Assembly: GCF_025979705.1 (NCBI RefSeq)
Contig: NZ_CP110136.1
Location: forward strand, 1,178,001 to 1,242,000
Length of the DNA stretch: 64,000 nt
Origin: Hymenobacter sp. YIM 151858-1
GTDB lineage: Bacteria; Bacteroidota; Bacteroidia; Cytophagales; Hymenobacteraceae
Reading direction: 5' to 3'
In this document: positions 41,477 to 49,656 of the stretch, one piece after another
Numbering within the stretch: position 1 is the first letter of the stretch
Layout: each line of letters begins with the position of its first letter
Notes under the pieces: generated by a model
The model's database searches: none
What the model was told of the DNA's origin: nothing
What the model saw: the letters and a program-made list of their open reading frames with translations, nothing else
Program-made: the position numbers and the translations under genes

Positions 41477-41620
41477 GTGCGTGCTGAATCGAAACCCCGA
41501 CAAGATACAGAATTGAAGGAACGCCTCCTCCATCCCGGTCTGGGTACGTGCTCAGGCAATACACCCCGCGCGGGGCCCTAGGTTCCGGGCGGCTTGCGCA
41601 GTTGGCCAGCACTCAAAAGC

Positions 41621-41657
41621 AAAAGCCCGCTTACCATGGCTGGCAAGCGGGCTTTTG
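41621..41657. terminator. Intrinsic terminator
   Basis: The stem AAAAGCCCGCTT/AAGCGGGCTTTT with a loop of about 12 bases lies downstream of the leftward lipoprotein gene and upstream of the subtilase gene. Confidence 0.85.
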
Positions 41658-41687
41658 AAATCAGGCATCAGCGCCGGCGGTCAGGCA

Positions 41688-42404
41688 CTAGGGCAGCAAG
41701 GTTTCTTTATGATCCCAGCCCTGCTCTATGTAATCGGTACCGATGGTGCAAGTGCCCGAAGTGCCCTGGCAGTAGTCATACTTTATCCGCTCGCGGTACA
41801 CCGGGCCAATGCCTTTGGCATACACCTGCCGCACGGTGTGGCGGTAAATTTTGAACAAGGGGTCGTCGCCTTCGTCAAAGGTGCTCACCGTGTTGTCGTA
41901 GCTGCGTCCGCCCAGGCTGAAGGGCTGGCCCACGTCTCGGTAGCGGCGGTTGATGTCGTTGACGCTGGCCTGCGGGTCGTTGGGGGCGATGAAAGCCTGC
42001 TTGTTCCATTCGGCACCTGCGCGTACCGGAAAGATGAGCTCCACCGTGCGCACGTTGCTGCGCGTGAGCAAGAGGTTGCGCTCGTTAGCCGTGAGCGTGT
42101 GCACGCTGTCGGGCTGCCACTCGGCGGTGGCGTTGGGCCGCACCGAGCGCAGCACTTTATAAGTAAGGTTGCCGGCGGCATCGCGGTACTTTTCGGTTAC
42201 CTGCTCCCGCACCTGCGAGGTGCGGCTGCTGCTTACCTGGTTGTTGCGCCACACGCGGTCTTCTACCTGAAAAATACGCGTGGTGCCCACTGCCAGCGGG
42301 TAGTAGTCCTTGCCTAGGTCGGCCGGAGCTTCGGTGGTATTGTCGCACCCGGCCAGGGCCAGGCCCAGGGCAAGTGCAGCGGCAGCATAAAGTCGGCGCA
42401 GCAT
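41688..42404 (-). CDS. Lipoprotein of unknown function
   Basis: This 238-residue protein has a lipoprotein signal peptide (MLRRLYAAAALALGLALAGC). The mature part begins with DNTTEAPADLGKDYYPLAVG, TTRIFQVED, which resembles Bacteroidota lipoproteins with a beta-rich fold. Further segments are LTYKVLRSVRP and LFKIYRHTVRQVYAKGIGPV, then YRERIKYDY, and two Cys in CQGTSGTC may form a disulfide. It lies 14 bp after mnmA on the same strand. No function is known. Confidence 0.75.
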   Translation of the reverse strand: MLRRLYAAAALALGLALAGCDNTTEAPADLGKDYYPLAVGTTRIFQVEDRVWRNNQVSSSRTSQVREQVTEKYRDAAGNLTYKVLRSVRPNATAEWQPDSVHTLTANERNLLLTRSNVRTVELIFPVRAGAEWNKQAFIAPNDPQASVNDINRRYRDVGQPFSLGGRSYDNTVSTFDEGDDPLFKIYRHTVRQVYAKGIGPVYRERIKYDYCQGTSGTCTIGTDYIEQGWDHKETLLP

Positions 42405-42418
42405 AGTGTATATCGCAG

Positions 42419-43594
42419 TTAAACGGAAGCCTTGGCGCCTAGCACGGGCAGCGGAATGGGCGCGGCCAACGCGGCCGGGCTGCGCTCAATCCAGCCGCCG
42501 CCCAGCACGTCCTGCCCATCGTAAAACACGGCAGCCTGGCCGGGCGCAATGGCGTGTACGGGCTCCGGAAAGTAAACGTACATCTTTCCGTCCTTCTCTT
42601 CCAAAAAGGCCGGGGCGCCCGCGTGGTTGTAGCGCACTTTGGTGAATGCCGGCACCAGGCCCTGGCCTTCGAGCGAGGCAAACTTGCCCATGTTCAGGCG
42701 GCCCACCACGGTGGCGGTGCGGGCCAGCTCGTCGTGGTTGCCGAGCACCACCTCGTTGGTTTCGGGCCGGATTTCGACCACGTAGGCCGGGTAGCCCAAG
42801 GTTACGCCAAGGCCTTTGCGCTGGCCGATGGTGTAGAACGGGTAGCCTTCGTGCGTGCCCACCACGGTGCCGTCGGTGAGTACGAATTTGCCGCCCCGCA
42901 CGCGCTCTTCCAGGCCCTCCACGCGGCGCTTCAGGAAGCCCCGGTAATCATTATCGGGGATAAAGCAGATTTCGTAGCTCTCCGACTTGTTTACCAGCTC
43001 CATGAAGCCGCGGTCGGCGGCCATCTGGCGGATTTCCGACTTACGCAGCTTGCCCAGCGGGAAGATGGTACGCGCGAGGCTTTCCTGCGAAACACCCCAG
43101 AGGGCGTACGATTGGTCCTTGCTTTCGTCGAGGCCTTTGCTAATGACGTAGCGGCCGTTCTCGTGGCGCACGTTGGCGTAGTGGCCGGTGGCAATGTACT
43201 GGCAGCCGAGCTGGTCGGCGCGGCGCAGCAAGGCATCCCACTTGATGTGGGTGTTGCAGAGCACGCAGGGATTCGGGGTACGGCCGGCCAGGTATTCGCC
43301 CACGAAGTCGTCGATTACATGGTCGCCGAACTCGTTGCGAATGTCGATGATGAAGTGCGGGAAGCCCAGCTGCACGGCCACGTCGCGGGCGTCGTTGATG
43401 CTGTCGAGCGAGCAGCAGCCGGTTTCCTTTTTGGAGCCGCCGGCCGAGGCGTAGTCCCAGGTTTTCATGGTCATGCCGACCACTTCGTAGCCTTGCTCGT
43501 GCAGCATCACGGCTGCCACGGACGAATCGATGCCGCCGCTCATCGCGACGAGGACGCGGCCTTTCGACGGCGTCGGGGTTGTATCTGGAGTCAT
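42419..43594 (-). CDS. mnmA: tRNA-specific 2-thiouridylase
   Basis: This 391-residue enzyme thiolates U34 of certain tRNAs. The PP-loop is SGGIDSSVAA. The catalytic Cys pair is in NPCVLCNTHIKW and SYEICFIPD. Other family blocks are GMTMKTWDY, IATGHYAN, KDQSYALWG and FYTIGQRKGLG. Length is normal for the family. A TACCTTTG box on this strand (43635-43642) lies about 40 bases before the start. Confidence 0.96.
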   Translation of the reverse strand: MTPDTTPTPSKGRVLVAMSGGIDSSVAAVMLHEQGYEVVGMTMKTWDYASAGGSKKETGCCSLDSINDARDVAVQLGFPHFIIDIRNEFGDHVIDDFVGEYLAGRTPNPCVLCNTHIKWDALLRRADQLGCQYIATGHYANVRHENGRYVISKGLDESKDQSYALWGVSQESLARTIFPLGKLRKSEIRQMAADRGFMELVNKSESYEICFIPDNDYRGFLKRRVEGLEERVRGGKFVLTDGTVVGTHEGYPFYTIGQRKGLGVTLGYPAYVVEIRPETNEVVLGNHDELARTATVVGRLNMGKFASLEGQGLVPAFTKVRYNHAGAPAFLEEKDGKMYVYFPEPVHAIAPGQAAVFYDGQDVLGGGWIERSPAALAAPIPLPVLGAKASV

Positions 43595-43634
43595 AGAGTA
43601 GCGCCCGCGAGGTCAAAGTTCGCGGCCGAAGCGG

Positions 43635-43642
43635 CAAAGGTA
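43635..43642 (-). promoter_or_regulatory. TACCTTTG promoter of mnmA
   Basis: A minus-strand TACCTTTG lies 41 bases upstream of the mnmA start. It forms a divergent pair with the plus-strand TACCTTTG at 43669. Confidence 0.65.
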
Positions 43643-43668
43643 ACACGCGCGGGCCGCTCGCGGTTTCC

Positions 43669-43676
43669 TACCTTTG
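43669..43676 (+). promoter_or_regulatory. TACCTTTG promoter of the TrpF-like gene
   Basis: The plus-strand TACCTTTG lies about 100 bases upstream of the TrpF-like gene and matches the Bacteroidota -7 element. Confidence 0.6.
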
Positions 43677-43772
43677 TCGCGTTCTGGGTGCCAAGCGACA
43701 AGGCGCAGGTGATAAGTACACCTGAGGCCGGGCGCGTGCCACCTATTGCGTATCACCTATCTCCTATTCGCC

Positions 43773-44396
43773 TTGGCCCTGCTTACCTCTGTCATCGTTC
43801 GCGGTATCAACAACCTGTCCGACGCGCGCTACTGCGCCGGTATGGGTGCCGACTACATTACCTTCCGCCTCGATCCGGCATTGCCCGGCGCCGTGACGCC
43901 CGAACTGGTGAAAGAACTTAGCAGCTGGGTGGCGGGTGTGCAGCTGGTGGGCGAGTTCGATAGCCTGCCCGTCGATCAGATAAACGCCCTGGCCGAACAA
44001 TGCGGCCTGCAAAGCGTGCTGCTGCACAAGCTGCGCCGCCCCGAAGAACTTGCGGCCCTTGCCGTGCCCGCGTTGGTGCTGGTGAACTGGATTCCGGATA
44101 TGCTGCCCGAGGATGTGGACAACCGGTTTCGCACGCTGGGCCAGCACGCCACCGGGCTGGTACTGGCCGATCTGCCCCCGCAGCCCCTCACCGAGTTTCA
44201 GCTGGCCCACCTCACCGAGCAGGCCCGCAGCTACGCCGTTTGGCTGGCACCCGGCTTTGCCAACGGCAGCGTGCGCGAGCTGGTAGAGAAAGTAAAACCG
44301 CAAGGCCTGGTGCTCGAAGGCGGCGACGAAATCCGCCCGGGGCTGCGCGACTTCAGCGAAATGGAAGCCGTTTTCGAAGAGTTGGAGGTTGAGTAA
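43773..44396 (+). CDS. TrpF-like (beta/alpha)8 protein lacking the catalytic Cys
   Basis: This roughly 207-residue protein has the phosphoribosylanthranilate isomerase pattern: VIVRGINNLSDARYCAGMGA, DYITF, QLVGEF and at the end GLVLEGGDEIRPGLRDFSEM (compare GVE..PG.KD in TrpF). In TrpF the first strand carries the catalytic Cys (KICGI); here that position is Arg (VIVRGI). No other trp genes are nearby. It may be an inactive relative or have another activity. No ATG is available; a TTG at 43773 is chosen and a TTG at 43746 is the alternative. Confidence 0.65.
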   Translation: MALLTSVIVRGINNLSDARYCAGMGADYITFRLDPALPGAVTPELVKELSSWVAGVQLVGEFDSLPVDQINALAEQCGLQSVLLHKLRRPEELAALAVPALVLVNWIPDMLPEDVDNRFRTLGQHATGLVLADLPPQPLTEFQLAHLTEQARSYAVWLAPGFANGSVRELVEKVKPQGLVLEGGDEIRPGLRDFSEMEAVFEELEVE

Positions 44397-44410
44397 CCCC
44401 AAACCCTGCC

Positions 44411-45259
44411 CTAGGCCATAACGGCCGTAAGGCTCAGCATGGGCGCGGCCAACCAAGCCGCCCCGGCTACCCGCACGTGCTTGTTGGCCGATTCAGCGTC
44501 GAGCTCTTTGCTGAGCAAGCGCCAGGCCAAGTGGCCATCAATGTATACCGTGGTGGTAGCCTGGGCAGTGCCTTCGCTGGCGAGCGTCCATTGGGTTGCC
44601 CCCCGGCTAAGCCACCATTCGTACGTCCTTTCCGGAGTTTCCACCACTACTTGCACCACCGTGCCTTCGGGCGCGGCTACGTGGCGGTAGTGGTGCGGCA
44701 ACGCCCGCACCGAGGTTTGCAGGTAGGGCTCGAACAGCTCCGGTTGCAGCAGCTCGCTTTCGCCGCGGCCAACGGCCTGCCTGATTTGCTGCTGGTGGTG
44801 CCACTTTTCGGTGTACTCGCGCGCCACATGAAACCAGTTCAGTGATTCGCTTTCGCCCGCCCAAGCAACGGAAAACGTGGCCGGTGCCCACGGGTCGAGC
44901 GTACCGAGGAAAGCCGAATACTCCCGCCCCGATTGCTCCAGCAGCTGCATTACTATCGCGGGGCTGAGGCGGCGGGTAGCGGTAATCCAGTCGGCGTTCA
45001 ACTGGTTCAGGAAGCCCACCAAGCCCCGGTAGCTGCCTAGGTCGCCGGTAGGCTGCACGCCAAAGTACCCATCGCGCAGCATGGAGAGCGTGCGCAGGTT
45101 GCCATCGAGCAGGTGCAAGGCTACATCCATCACGCGCCAACGCGGCGCCAGCGTTTGCCGCTCCCACTCCCCGGCCGACAAACCGCGCAAAAACGCCAGC
45201 AGCCGCTGATCGAGCTTAGCAAACAGCGGAAGCGTGACGATGGGCGGCGGCTGGCTCAT
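44411..45259 (-). CDS. DinB/MDMPI-type metal-binding protein
   Basis: This 282-residue protein resembles the maleylpyruvate isomerase-like, thiol-dependent DinB family. The N-terminal four-helix domain includes RWRVMDVALHLLDGNLRTL, with the first His ligand, and SLNWFHVAREYTEKWHHQQQ, with the second His pair. The C-terminal 90 residues form a sterol-carrier-like domain (VQVVVETPERTYEWWLSRGA). Bacteroidota lack mycothiol, so the substrate thiol is unknown. It converges with the TrpF-like gene and ends 15 bp from it. Confidence 0.78.
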   Translation of the reverse strand: MSQPPPIVTLPLFAKLDQRLLAFLRGLSAGEWERQTLAPRWRVMDVALHLLDGNLRTLSMLRDGYFGVQPTGDLGSYRGLVGFLNQLNADWITATRRLSPAIVMQLLEQSGREYSAFLGTLDPWAPATFSVAWAGESESLNWFHVAREYTEKWHHQQQIRQAVGRGESELLQPELFEPYLQTSVRALPHHYRHVAAPEGTVVQVVVETPERTYEWWLSRGATQWTLASEGTAQATTTVYIDGHLAWRLLSKELDAESANKHVRVAGAAWLAAPMLSLTAVMA

Positions 45260-45273
45260 ACGGGCGTGGCTTT

Positions 45274-45933
45274 TTATTCGAAGGAGAAGTGCAGGTACTT
45301 GATGGGCACGCCCCGCTCGCGGTATTTGCGCTCGTAGGTGGTCTGAATATCGTAGGTGTGCGGCAGCAGGCCGGTGGTTTGGTACAGGTCGTTGGTGAAC
45401 ACCAGATTGGGCGCGTTGCGCTCCTGCAACAACTCGAGGGTATACTCGAACAGCAGGTCGGAGTCGGTTTTCAGGTGCACCAACCCGCCGGGGCGCAGAA
45501 TCTGGCGGTACAGCTCCTGAAAGCGCGGCGCGGTAAGGCGGCGCTTGGTGTCGCCGAGGCGCGGGCGCGGGTCGGGGAAGGTAATCCAGATTTCATCCAG
45601 CTCGCCGGGCCCGAAGTGCTCCAGCAAAGTTTCGGCGCGGGTGCGCAGAAAACCGACGTTGGTAAGGCCCTGCTCTTCGGCCAGCACGCTGCCGCGGTGC
45701 ATCCGCTCGCCTTTAATATCCAGCCCCAGGAAGTTGCGCTCGGGGTAGCGGGCGGCCAGGCCCACGGTGTACTCGCCTTTGCCGCAGCCCATCTCCAGGG
45801 TAATGGGGTTGTTGTTGCGGAAGAACTCCGACTGCCAGCGGCCGCCTAGGTTGCCGTAGGTGTCTTTGCCGGGTTCTACAATGTCGGCGCGCTGTGCGTT
45901 GTCGGCAAAGCGCTTCAGTTTTACTCGACCCAT
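45274..45933 (-). CDS. trmB: tRNA (guanine-N7-)-methyltransferase
   Basis: This 219-residue enzyme makes m7G46 in tRNA. The AdoMet motif is LEMGCGKGEYTVGLA. Further family blocks are FLGLDIKGERMHRG, DEIWITFPDPRPR and RLTAPRFQELYRQILRPGG. It starts MGRVKLKRFADN at 45933. The C-terminal TTYERKYRERGVPIKYLHF is also typical. It precedes the DinB-like gene by 14 bp on the same strand. Confidence 0.96.
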   Translation of the reverse strand: MGRVKLKRFADNAQRADIVEPGKDTYGNLGGRWQSEFFRNNNPITLEMGCGKGEYTVGLAARYPERNFLGLDIKGERMHRGSVLAEEQGLTNVGFLRTRAETLLEHFGPGELDEIWITFPDPRPRLGDTKRRLTAPRFQELYRQILRPGGLVHLKTDSDLLFEYTLELLQERNAPNLVFTNDLYQTTGLLPHTYDIQTTYERKYRERGVPIKYLHFSFE

Positions 45934-46004
45934 GAAGGGAAATCTGTGCTGTTGAAAAATGTATGCTGGCTGCCGGCTACCAACGTTGTGTGCCCTAGGT
46001 GGTG

Positions 46005-47318
46005 CTACGCTCCGGGGGCGTACAGGTCGGGCACTTCGGCTACCACAAAGGTGCTGCCGCCCACAAAAATGGCGTCGGCGGCGGTGGCTTGCTCGCGGGC
46101 TTTGGCCAGCGCCGCCGCCACCGAGCCGCAAACCAGGCCTTGCAGGCCGGCTTCGCCGGCTTGCCGGGCCAACTCTTCGGCCGGAAGCGCCCTAGGTATG
46201 TTGGCGGCACAAAAGTAATAGGTGGCCTCCGAAGGCAGCAGGCGCAGCACCTTGCCGAGGTCTTTATCGTTCACCATGCCCAGCACCACGTGCAGGCGGC
46301 GGTACGGCAAGCGCGCCAGCTGCTGCACCACCATTCGAATGCCGGCTTCGTTGTGGCCGGTGTCGCATACGGTGATCGGGGCTTGCCCTATTACCTGCCA
46401 ACGGCCGCGCAGGCCCGTGAGGCGGCGCACCTCGCGCATACCCGCCCGAATGTGTGCATCGGTAATGGCAAAACCTTGGCTGCGCAACTCCTCTACCACG
46501 GCCAGCACGCCCGGCAGGTTCAGCCGCTGATAGTCGCCCACCAGGCCCAGCTCGGCATCGGCAAACCACACTTCGCCGTTGCGCCACACGCGCACGTGCT
46601 GCCTTGCGGCCGCGGGGTTGTCGCGCAGCAGCTCGGCCCGGTAGGTCTGGTCAGCAAAAGTCAGCCGGGCACCTAGGGGGTTGGCTTTTTGGTTGAACAC
46701 TGCGGCCACGTCGGGCTGCGATTGGCTGATAACCGCCGGCACGTTGGGCTTGATGATGCCGGCTTTTTCGGCGGCAATCTGCGGCAGCGTATCCCCCAGT
46801 ATGGCTTGGTGGTCGTAGCTGATGTTGGTGATAAGCGACACCAGCGGCGTGATGATGTTCGTGGAGTCGAGCCGCCCGCCCAGGCCCACTTCAATCACGG
46901 CAATATCCACCTGCTCGGCGGCGAAATAGTCGTAGCACAAGGCCACGCACATCTCGAAGAACGAGGGCCGCTCCTGCTCAAACAGCCCGCGCCACTGCGC
47001 CACCCACCGCACCAGGTACTCCGGCCCCAGCTCCTGCCCATCGATGCGAATGCGCTCGGTAAACTCGCGCAGGTGCGGCGAGGTGTACAGGCCGGTGCGG
47101 TAGCCGGCACTTTGCAGGATGGCGGCCAGCAGATGCGAGCTGCTTCCTTTGCCGTTGGTACCGGCCACGTGCACACTCCGGAAGCCCCGCTCCGGATGAC
47201 CTAGGGCCTCCGTAAGGCGCTGGATACCCTGCAAGCCGTTCTTGAAGCCTGCGGCGCCTACCTTTTGAAACATAGGCAATTGCGCGTACAAGTACTCCAG
47301 CGTTTCGGCGTAAGTCAT
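46005..47318 (-). CDS. folC: Folylpolyglutamate synthase / dihydrofolate synthase
   Basis: This 437-residue Mur-ligase-type enzyme adds glutamate to folates. The ATP loop is VHVAGTNGKGSSSH. Other typical segments are TGLYTSPHLREFTERI, EVGLGGRLDSTN, NISYDHQAILGDTLPQIAAE and VCDTGHNEAGI. The start is MTYAETLEYLYAQLPMFQKV. It lies 77 bp after tonB and is probably the last gene of the envelope operon upstream. Confidence 0.95.
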   Translation of the reverse strand: MTYAETLEYLYAQLPMFQKVGAAGFKNGLQGIQRLTEALGHPERGFRSVHVAGTNGKGSSSHLLAAILQSAGYRTGLYTSPHLREFTERIRIDGQELGPEYLVRWVAQWRGLFEQERPSFFEMCVALCYDYFAAEQVDIAVIEVGLGGRLDSTNIITPLVSLITNISYDHQAILGDTLPQIAAEKAGIIKPNVPAVISQSQPDVAAVFNQKANPLGARLTFADQTYRAELLRDNPAAARQHVRVWRNGEVWFADAELGLVGDYQRLNLPGVLAVVEELRSQGFAITDAHIRAGMREVRRLTGLRGRWQVIGQAPITVCDTGHNEAGIRMVVQQLARLPYRRLHVVLGMVNDKDLGKVLRLLPSEATYYFCAANIPRALPAEELARQAGEAGLQGLVCGSVAAALAKAREQATAADAIFVGGSTFVVAEVPDLYAPGA

Positions 47319-47395
47319 GGCTCTGCAAAACTAAGGGCACAAAAAAACGCCGCGGACCGGACAATTCCGACCCGCGGCGCTACCCACGGCTAAAA

Positions 47396-48298
47396 TTACT
47401 TGCCGCCGATGCGGTACGTGATGGTACCCGTAGCCCCGCCCGAGCCGCTGCCCACGCGGCGGAAGGTGGCCTTGTTCTGAATCATGTCGCGGTAGAAGTT
47501 GGCCACGCGGGGCGTTACGCTCGAGCCCGTTACGGTTACGGATTCTACGTCGCCGTTCTCGTCAATCTTGATTTTGAGGGTTACAAAGCCAACTTCGTCG
47601 GAGGGGTCCTGGTCGTTGGGTTTGTGGTCGAATGCCCAGCCGGGCATGTTGAGCTTGCCGCTGCCGAAGCCACCGCCGCTGCCGCCGCCTTCGCCGGGGT
47701 CGCCGCTGTAAGCTTTGCCGCTGTACGTACCGCGGGGGTCGCCTTTGTCGCCTACCGTGCCGGGGTCGTCGCCGTTGTTGTTGCCGGCGGGGTTGTTGCT
47801 GGTGCCCATGGTGCCGTTGCCGCCGGTGTTGGCCGTAGCGCCCCGGGGCGTAAACACGGCCCTGGGGTTCACCTTGGGCTTTTCGGGCTCGGGCTCTTTT
47901 ACCGGCTCTTCGCGCGGCTTGGGCGAGGGCTTCTCCACGGGCGGAATCTTCACGTCGGTTTCCTCGGCCTCGCTCGTTACCACTTTCTCGGGTTGCGCCT
48001 CCTCAGTGGGCGTTACGGGCTGCCGGGCCTGCTGTGGCTCGGGGTCGGGTTGCTGGGCTGGCGGGCGGCTGTCCTCGCGGCTCGGCGATTCGTTGGCCGG
48101 GGCCGAAGTCTGATTGTCGCCAAAGCCGGTTTCGTCAAGGCCGTAGTTCAGTTCTACGCCCCCGCCGCCGTTCAGCACCACGTCCTCGGGCGGGTTCTTG
48201 AACACGATCAGAAAAAACAGCAAAGCCAGCAAGCCGTTGAGCACTATCGTGCCGATCAGGGCCTCGCGGCGGTGCTCGTGGCGAAATTCAGCGTCCAT
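47396..48298 (-). CDS. TonB-like energy transducer
   Basis: This 300-residue protein has a short cytoplasmic N-terminus, one membrane helix (EALIGTIVLNGLLALLFFLI) and a long Pro/Glu/Lys-rich periplasmic region (PVEKPSPKPREEPVKEPEPE). A Gly-rich segment (GEGGGSGGGFGSGKLNMPG) follows, then a C-terminal TonB-type domain (VGFVTLKIKIDENGDVESVT). It follows exbB and exbD in the same operon. It should pass proton-motive energy to outer-membrane partners, possibly the barrel protein encoded in the same operon. Confidence 0.86.
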   Translation of the reverse strand: MDAEFRHEHRREALIGTIVLNGLLALLFFLIVFKNPPEDVVLNGGGGVELNYGLDETGFGDNQTSAPANESPSREDSRPPAQQPDPEPQQARQPVTPTEEAQPEKVVTSEAEETDVKIPPVEKPSPKPREEPVKEPEPEKPKVNPRAVFTPRGATANTGGNGTMGTSNNPAGNNNGDDPGTVGDKGDPRGTYSGKAYSGDPGEGGGSGGGFGSGKLNMPGWAFDHKPNDQDPSDEVGFVTLKIKIDENGDVESVTVTGSSVTPRVANFYRDMIQNKATFRRVGSGSGGATGTITYRIGGK

Positions 48299-48428
48299 GG
48301 GCGTCGAGCTGTTGGAAGTTACTAGGTACTGATACCGTCCGGTTATTTAAACAACGCGCCCCGGTGCGTCTGGGGTTCAGCTCACCGGGGCAAGTGTTGG
48401 TTTCAGGGCCGCGGGCAAGCCGCTACGC

Positions 48429-48830
48429 TTATTTGCTTTCGGCCGCCGTAGCCATTACCATCCGGATTTTGAGCCGGTTGCCGATTTCCAGGATGTCTAC
48501 CAGCTTTTGCACGTTCAGCGACTTATCCACCCGCAATACGGCGGTTGGAGTTTCCAGGCCCTGCACGCGCGTGGCCAGCTCCTGCTCCAGCTCCGGCGCC
48601 GAAACAGGCTTGCGGTCGATGAAGTACTGGCCGTTGGCATCCACCGAAACCGTAATGGGCTGCTTCATGGCCTGCTTGCCCGAGCGGGCATTGGGCAGCA
48701 TCAGCTTGATTACGTTGGGGTTCACCATCGTCGACACAATCAGGAAGAACAGCATCAGGAAGAACATGATGTCGTTCATCGAGCTGGTCTCGACGTGTGA
48801 GGATAGCTTACGCCGGCGGCTTAAATCCAT
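48429..48830 (-). CDS. exbD: ExbD/TolR-type transport protein
   Basis: This 133-residue protein has the ExbD layout: a short basic N-terminus (MDLSRRRKLSSHVETSSMND), a single membrane helix (IMFFLMLFFLIVSTMV) and a periplasmic domain with KQPITVSVDANGQYFIDRKP. The Asp that normally precedes the helix and carries protons is the D in SMNDIMFF. It forms the proton channel with ExbB. It lies between exbB and the TonB-like gene, with spacers of 114 and 130 bp. Confidence 0.92.
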   Translation of the reverse strand: MDLSRRRKLSSHVETSSMNDIMFFLMLFFLIVSTMVNPNVIKLMLPNARSGKQAMKQPITVSVDANGQYFIDRKPVSAPELEQELATRVQGLETPTAVLRVDKSLNVQKLVDILEIGNRLKIRMVMATAAESK

Positions 48831-48944
48831 CGAGAAGAAATTTTGGCGTTAAAGCGTTTGTGAGGCCGTGAGTTTGGGAGTTGATACTACTCCCACTGAC
48901 GAGCACTTCGGTAACTCATCAACTCTCAACCTCTTTAACTTAGT

Positions 48945-49655
48945 CTAGTTGTCCTGCAGAATGTCCATGAACTCGATGGCCGAGTTCTCCATGCGGAACA
49001 CCAGCCGCTCAACCATGATGCTGAGCCAGTGGTAGCCTACGTGGGCCACCATGCCTACAATCAGACCCGCGGCCGAGGTTACCATTTTGGTGTACAAACC
49101 ACCCGAGATTTGGGCAATGCCAAAGTCGCCGGTTGAGCTGATGGCGTAAAAGATGTTGATTACGCCGACAATGGTACCCACGAAGCCCAGCATGGGTGCG
49201 ATACCCGCAATAATGCCCAGGATGCTGATGTTCTTCTCGAGGCGGGCAATTTCTACTTTGCCCACGTTCTCCACGCTCGTCTCAATCTCCTTCAGCGGCA
49301 ACCCGATGCGCCGGATACCTTTCTCGATCATGCGGGCCAGCGGCGAGGCGGTTTGCGCCGTCAGCAGCTTGGCTCCTTGCAAATCGCCCTTCACCATTAG
49401 GTTCCGAATCTGGTTCATGAACCCATCGGGCAGCGCGGCGGCCTTCCGGATGGTGAGGTAGCGCTCCAGAATGATGTAAACCGAAACTGAGAACAGCAGC
49501 AGGATCGGAACCATAATCCAGCCCCCCTGAAAGATGAGGTCGATTACCGAAAGCGAATCGGGCTGAGCGGCTGGGGCGGCCGCGGCGGCAGCGGCAGGGT
49601 TGGTGGTGGAGTCGGCCGCAGCGGTGGTTATCTGCAGCAGAAAGGGTTCGAACAT
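48945..49655 (-). CDS. exbB: ExbB/TolQ/MotA-type proton channel protein
   Basis: This 236-residue protein starts MFEPFLLQITTAAADSTTNP, followed by an Ala-rich segment. The first helix is in LIFQGGWIMVPILLLFSVSV; the conserved MotA/TolQ/ExbB core follows (SILGIIAGIAPMLGFVGTIV, then TSAAGLIVGMVAHVGYHWLS). With ExbD it powers TonB or Tol processes. The N-terminal extension with Ala-rich sequence is common in Bacteroidota. It starts 1 bp after the stop of the upstream HU/SPOR gene, so it is tightly coupled. Confidence 0.92.
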   Translation of the reverse strand: MFEPFLLQITTAAADSTTNPAAAAAAAPAAQPDSLSVIDLIFQGGWIMVPILLLFSVSVYIILERYLTIRKAAALPDGFMNQIRNLMVKGDLQGAKLLTAQTASPLARMIEKGIRRIGLPLKEIETSVENVGKVEIARLEKNISILGIIAGIAPMLGFVGTIVGVINIFYAISSTGDFGIAQISGGLYTKMVTSAAGLIVGMVAHVGYHWLSIMVERLVFRMENSAIEFMDILQDN

Positions 49656-49656
49656 G

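Noticed and set aside
42554-43921. A 455-codon rightward frame opposite mnmA
   Set aside because: mnmA is unambiguous on the other strand; the rightward frame is its complement.
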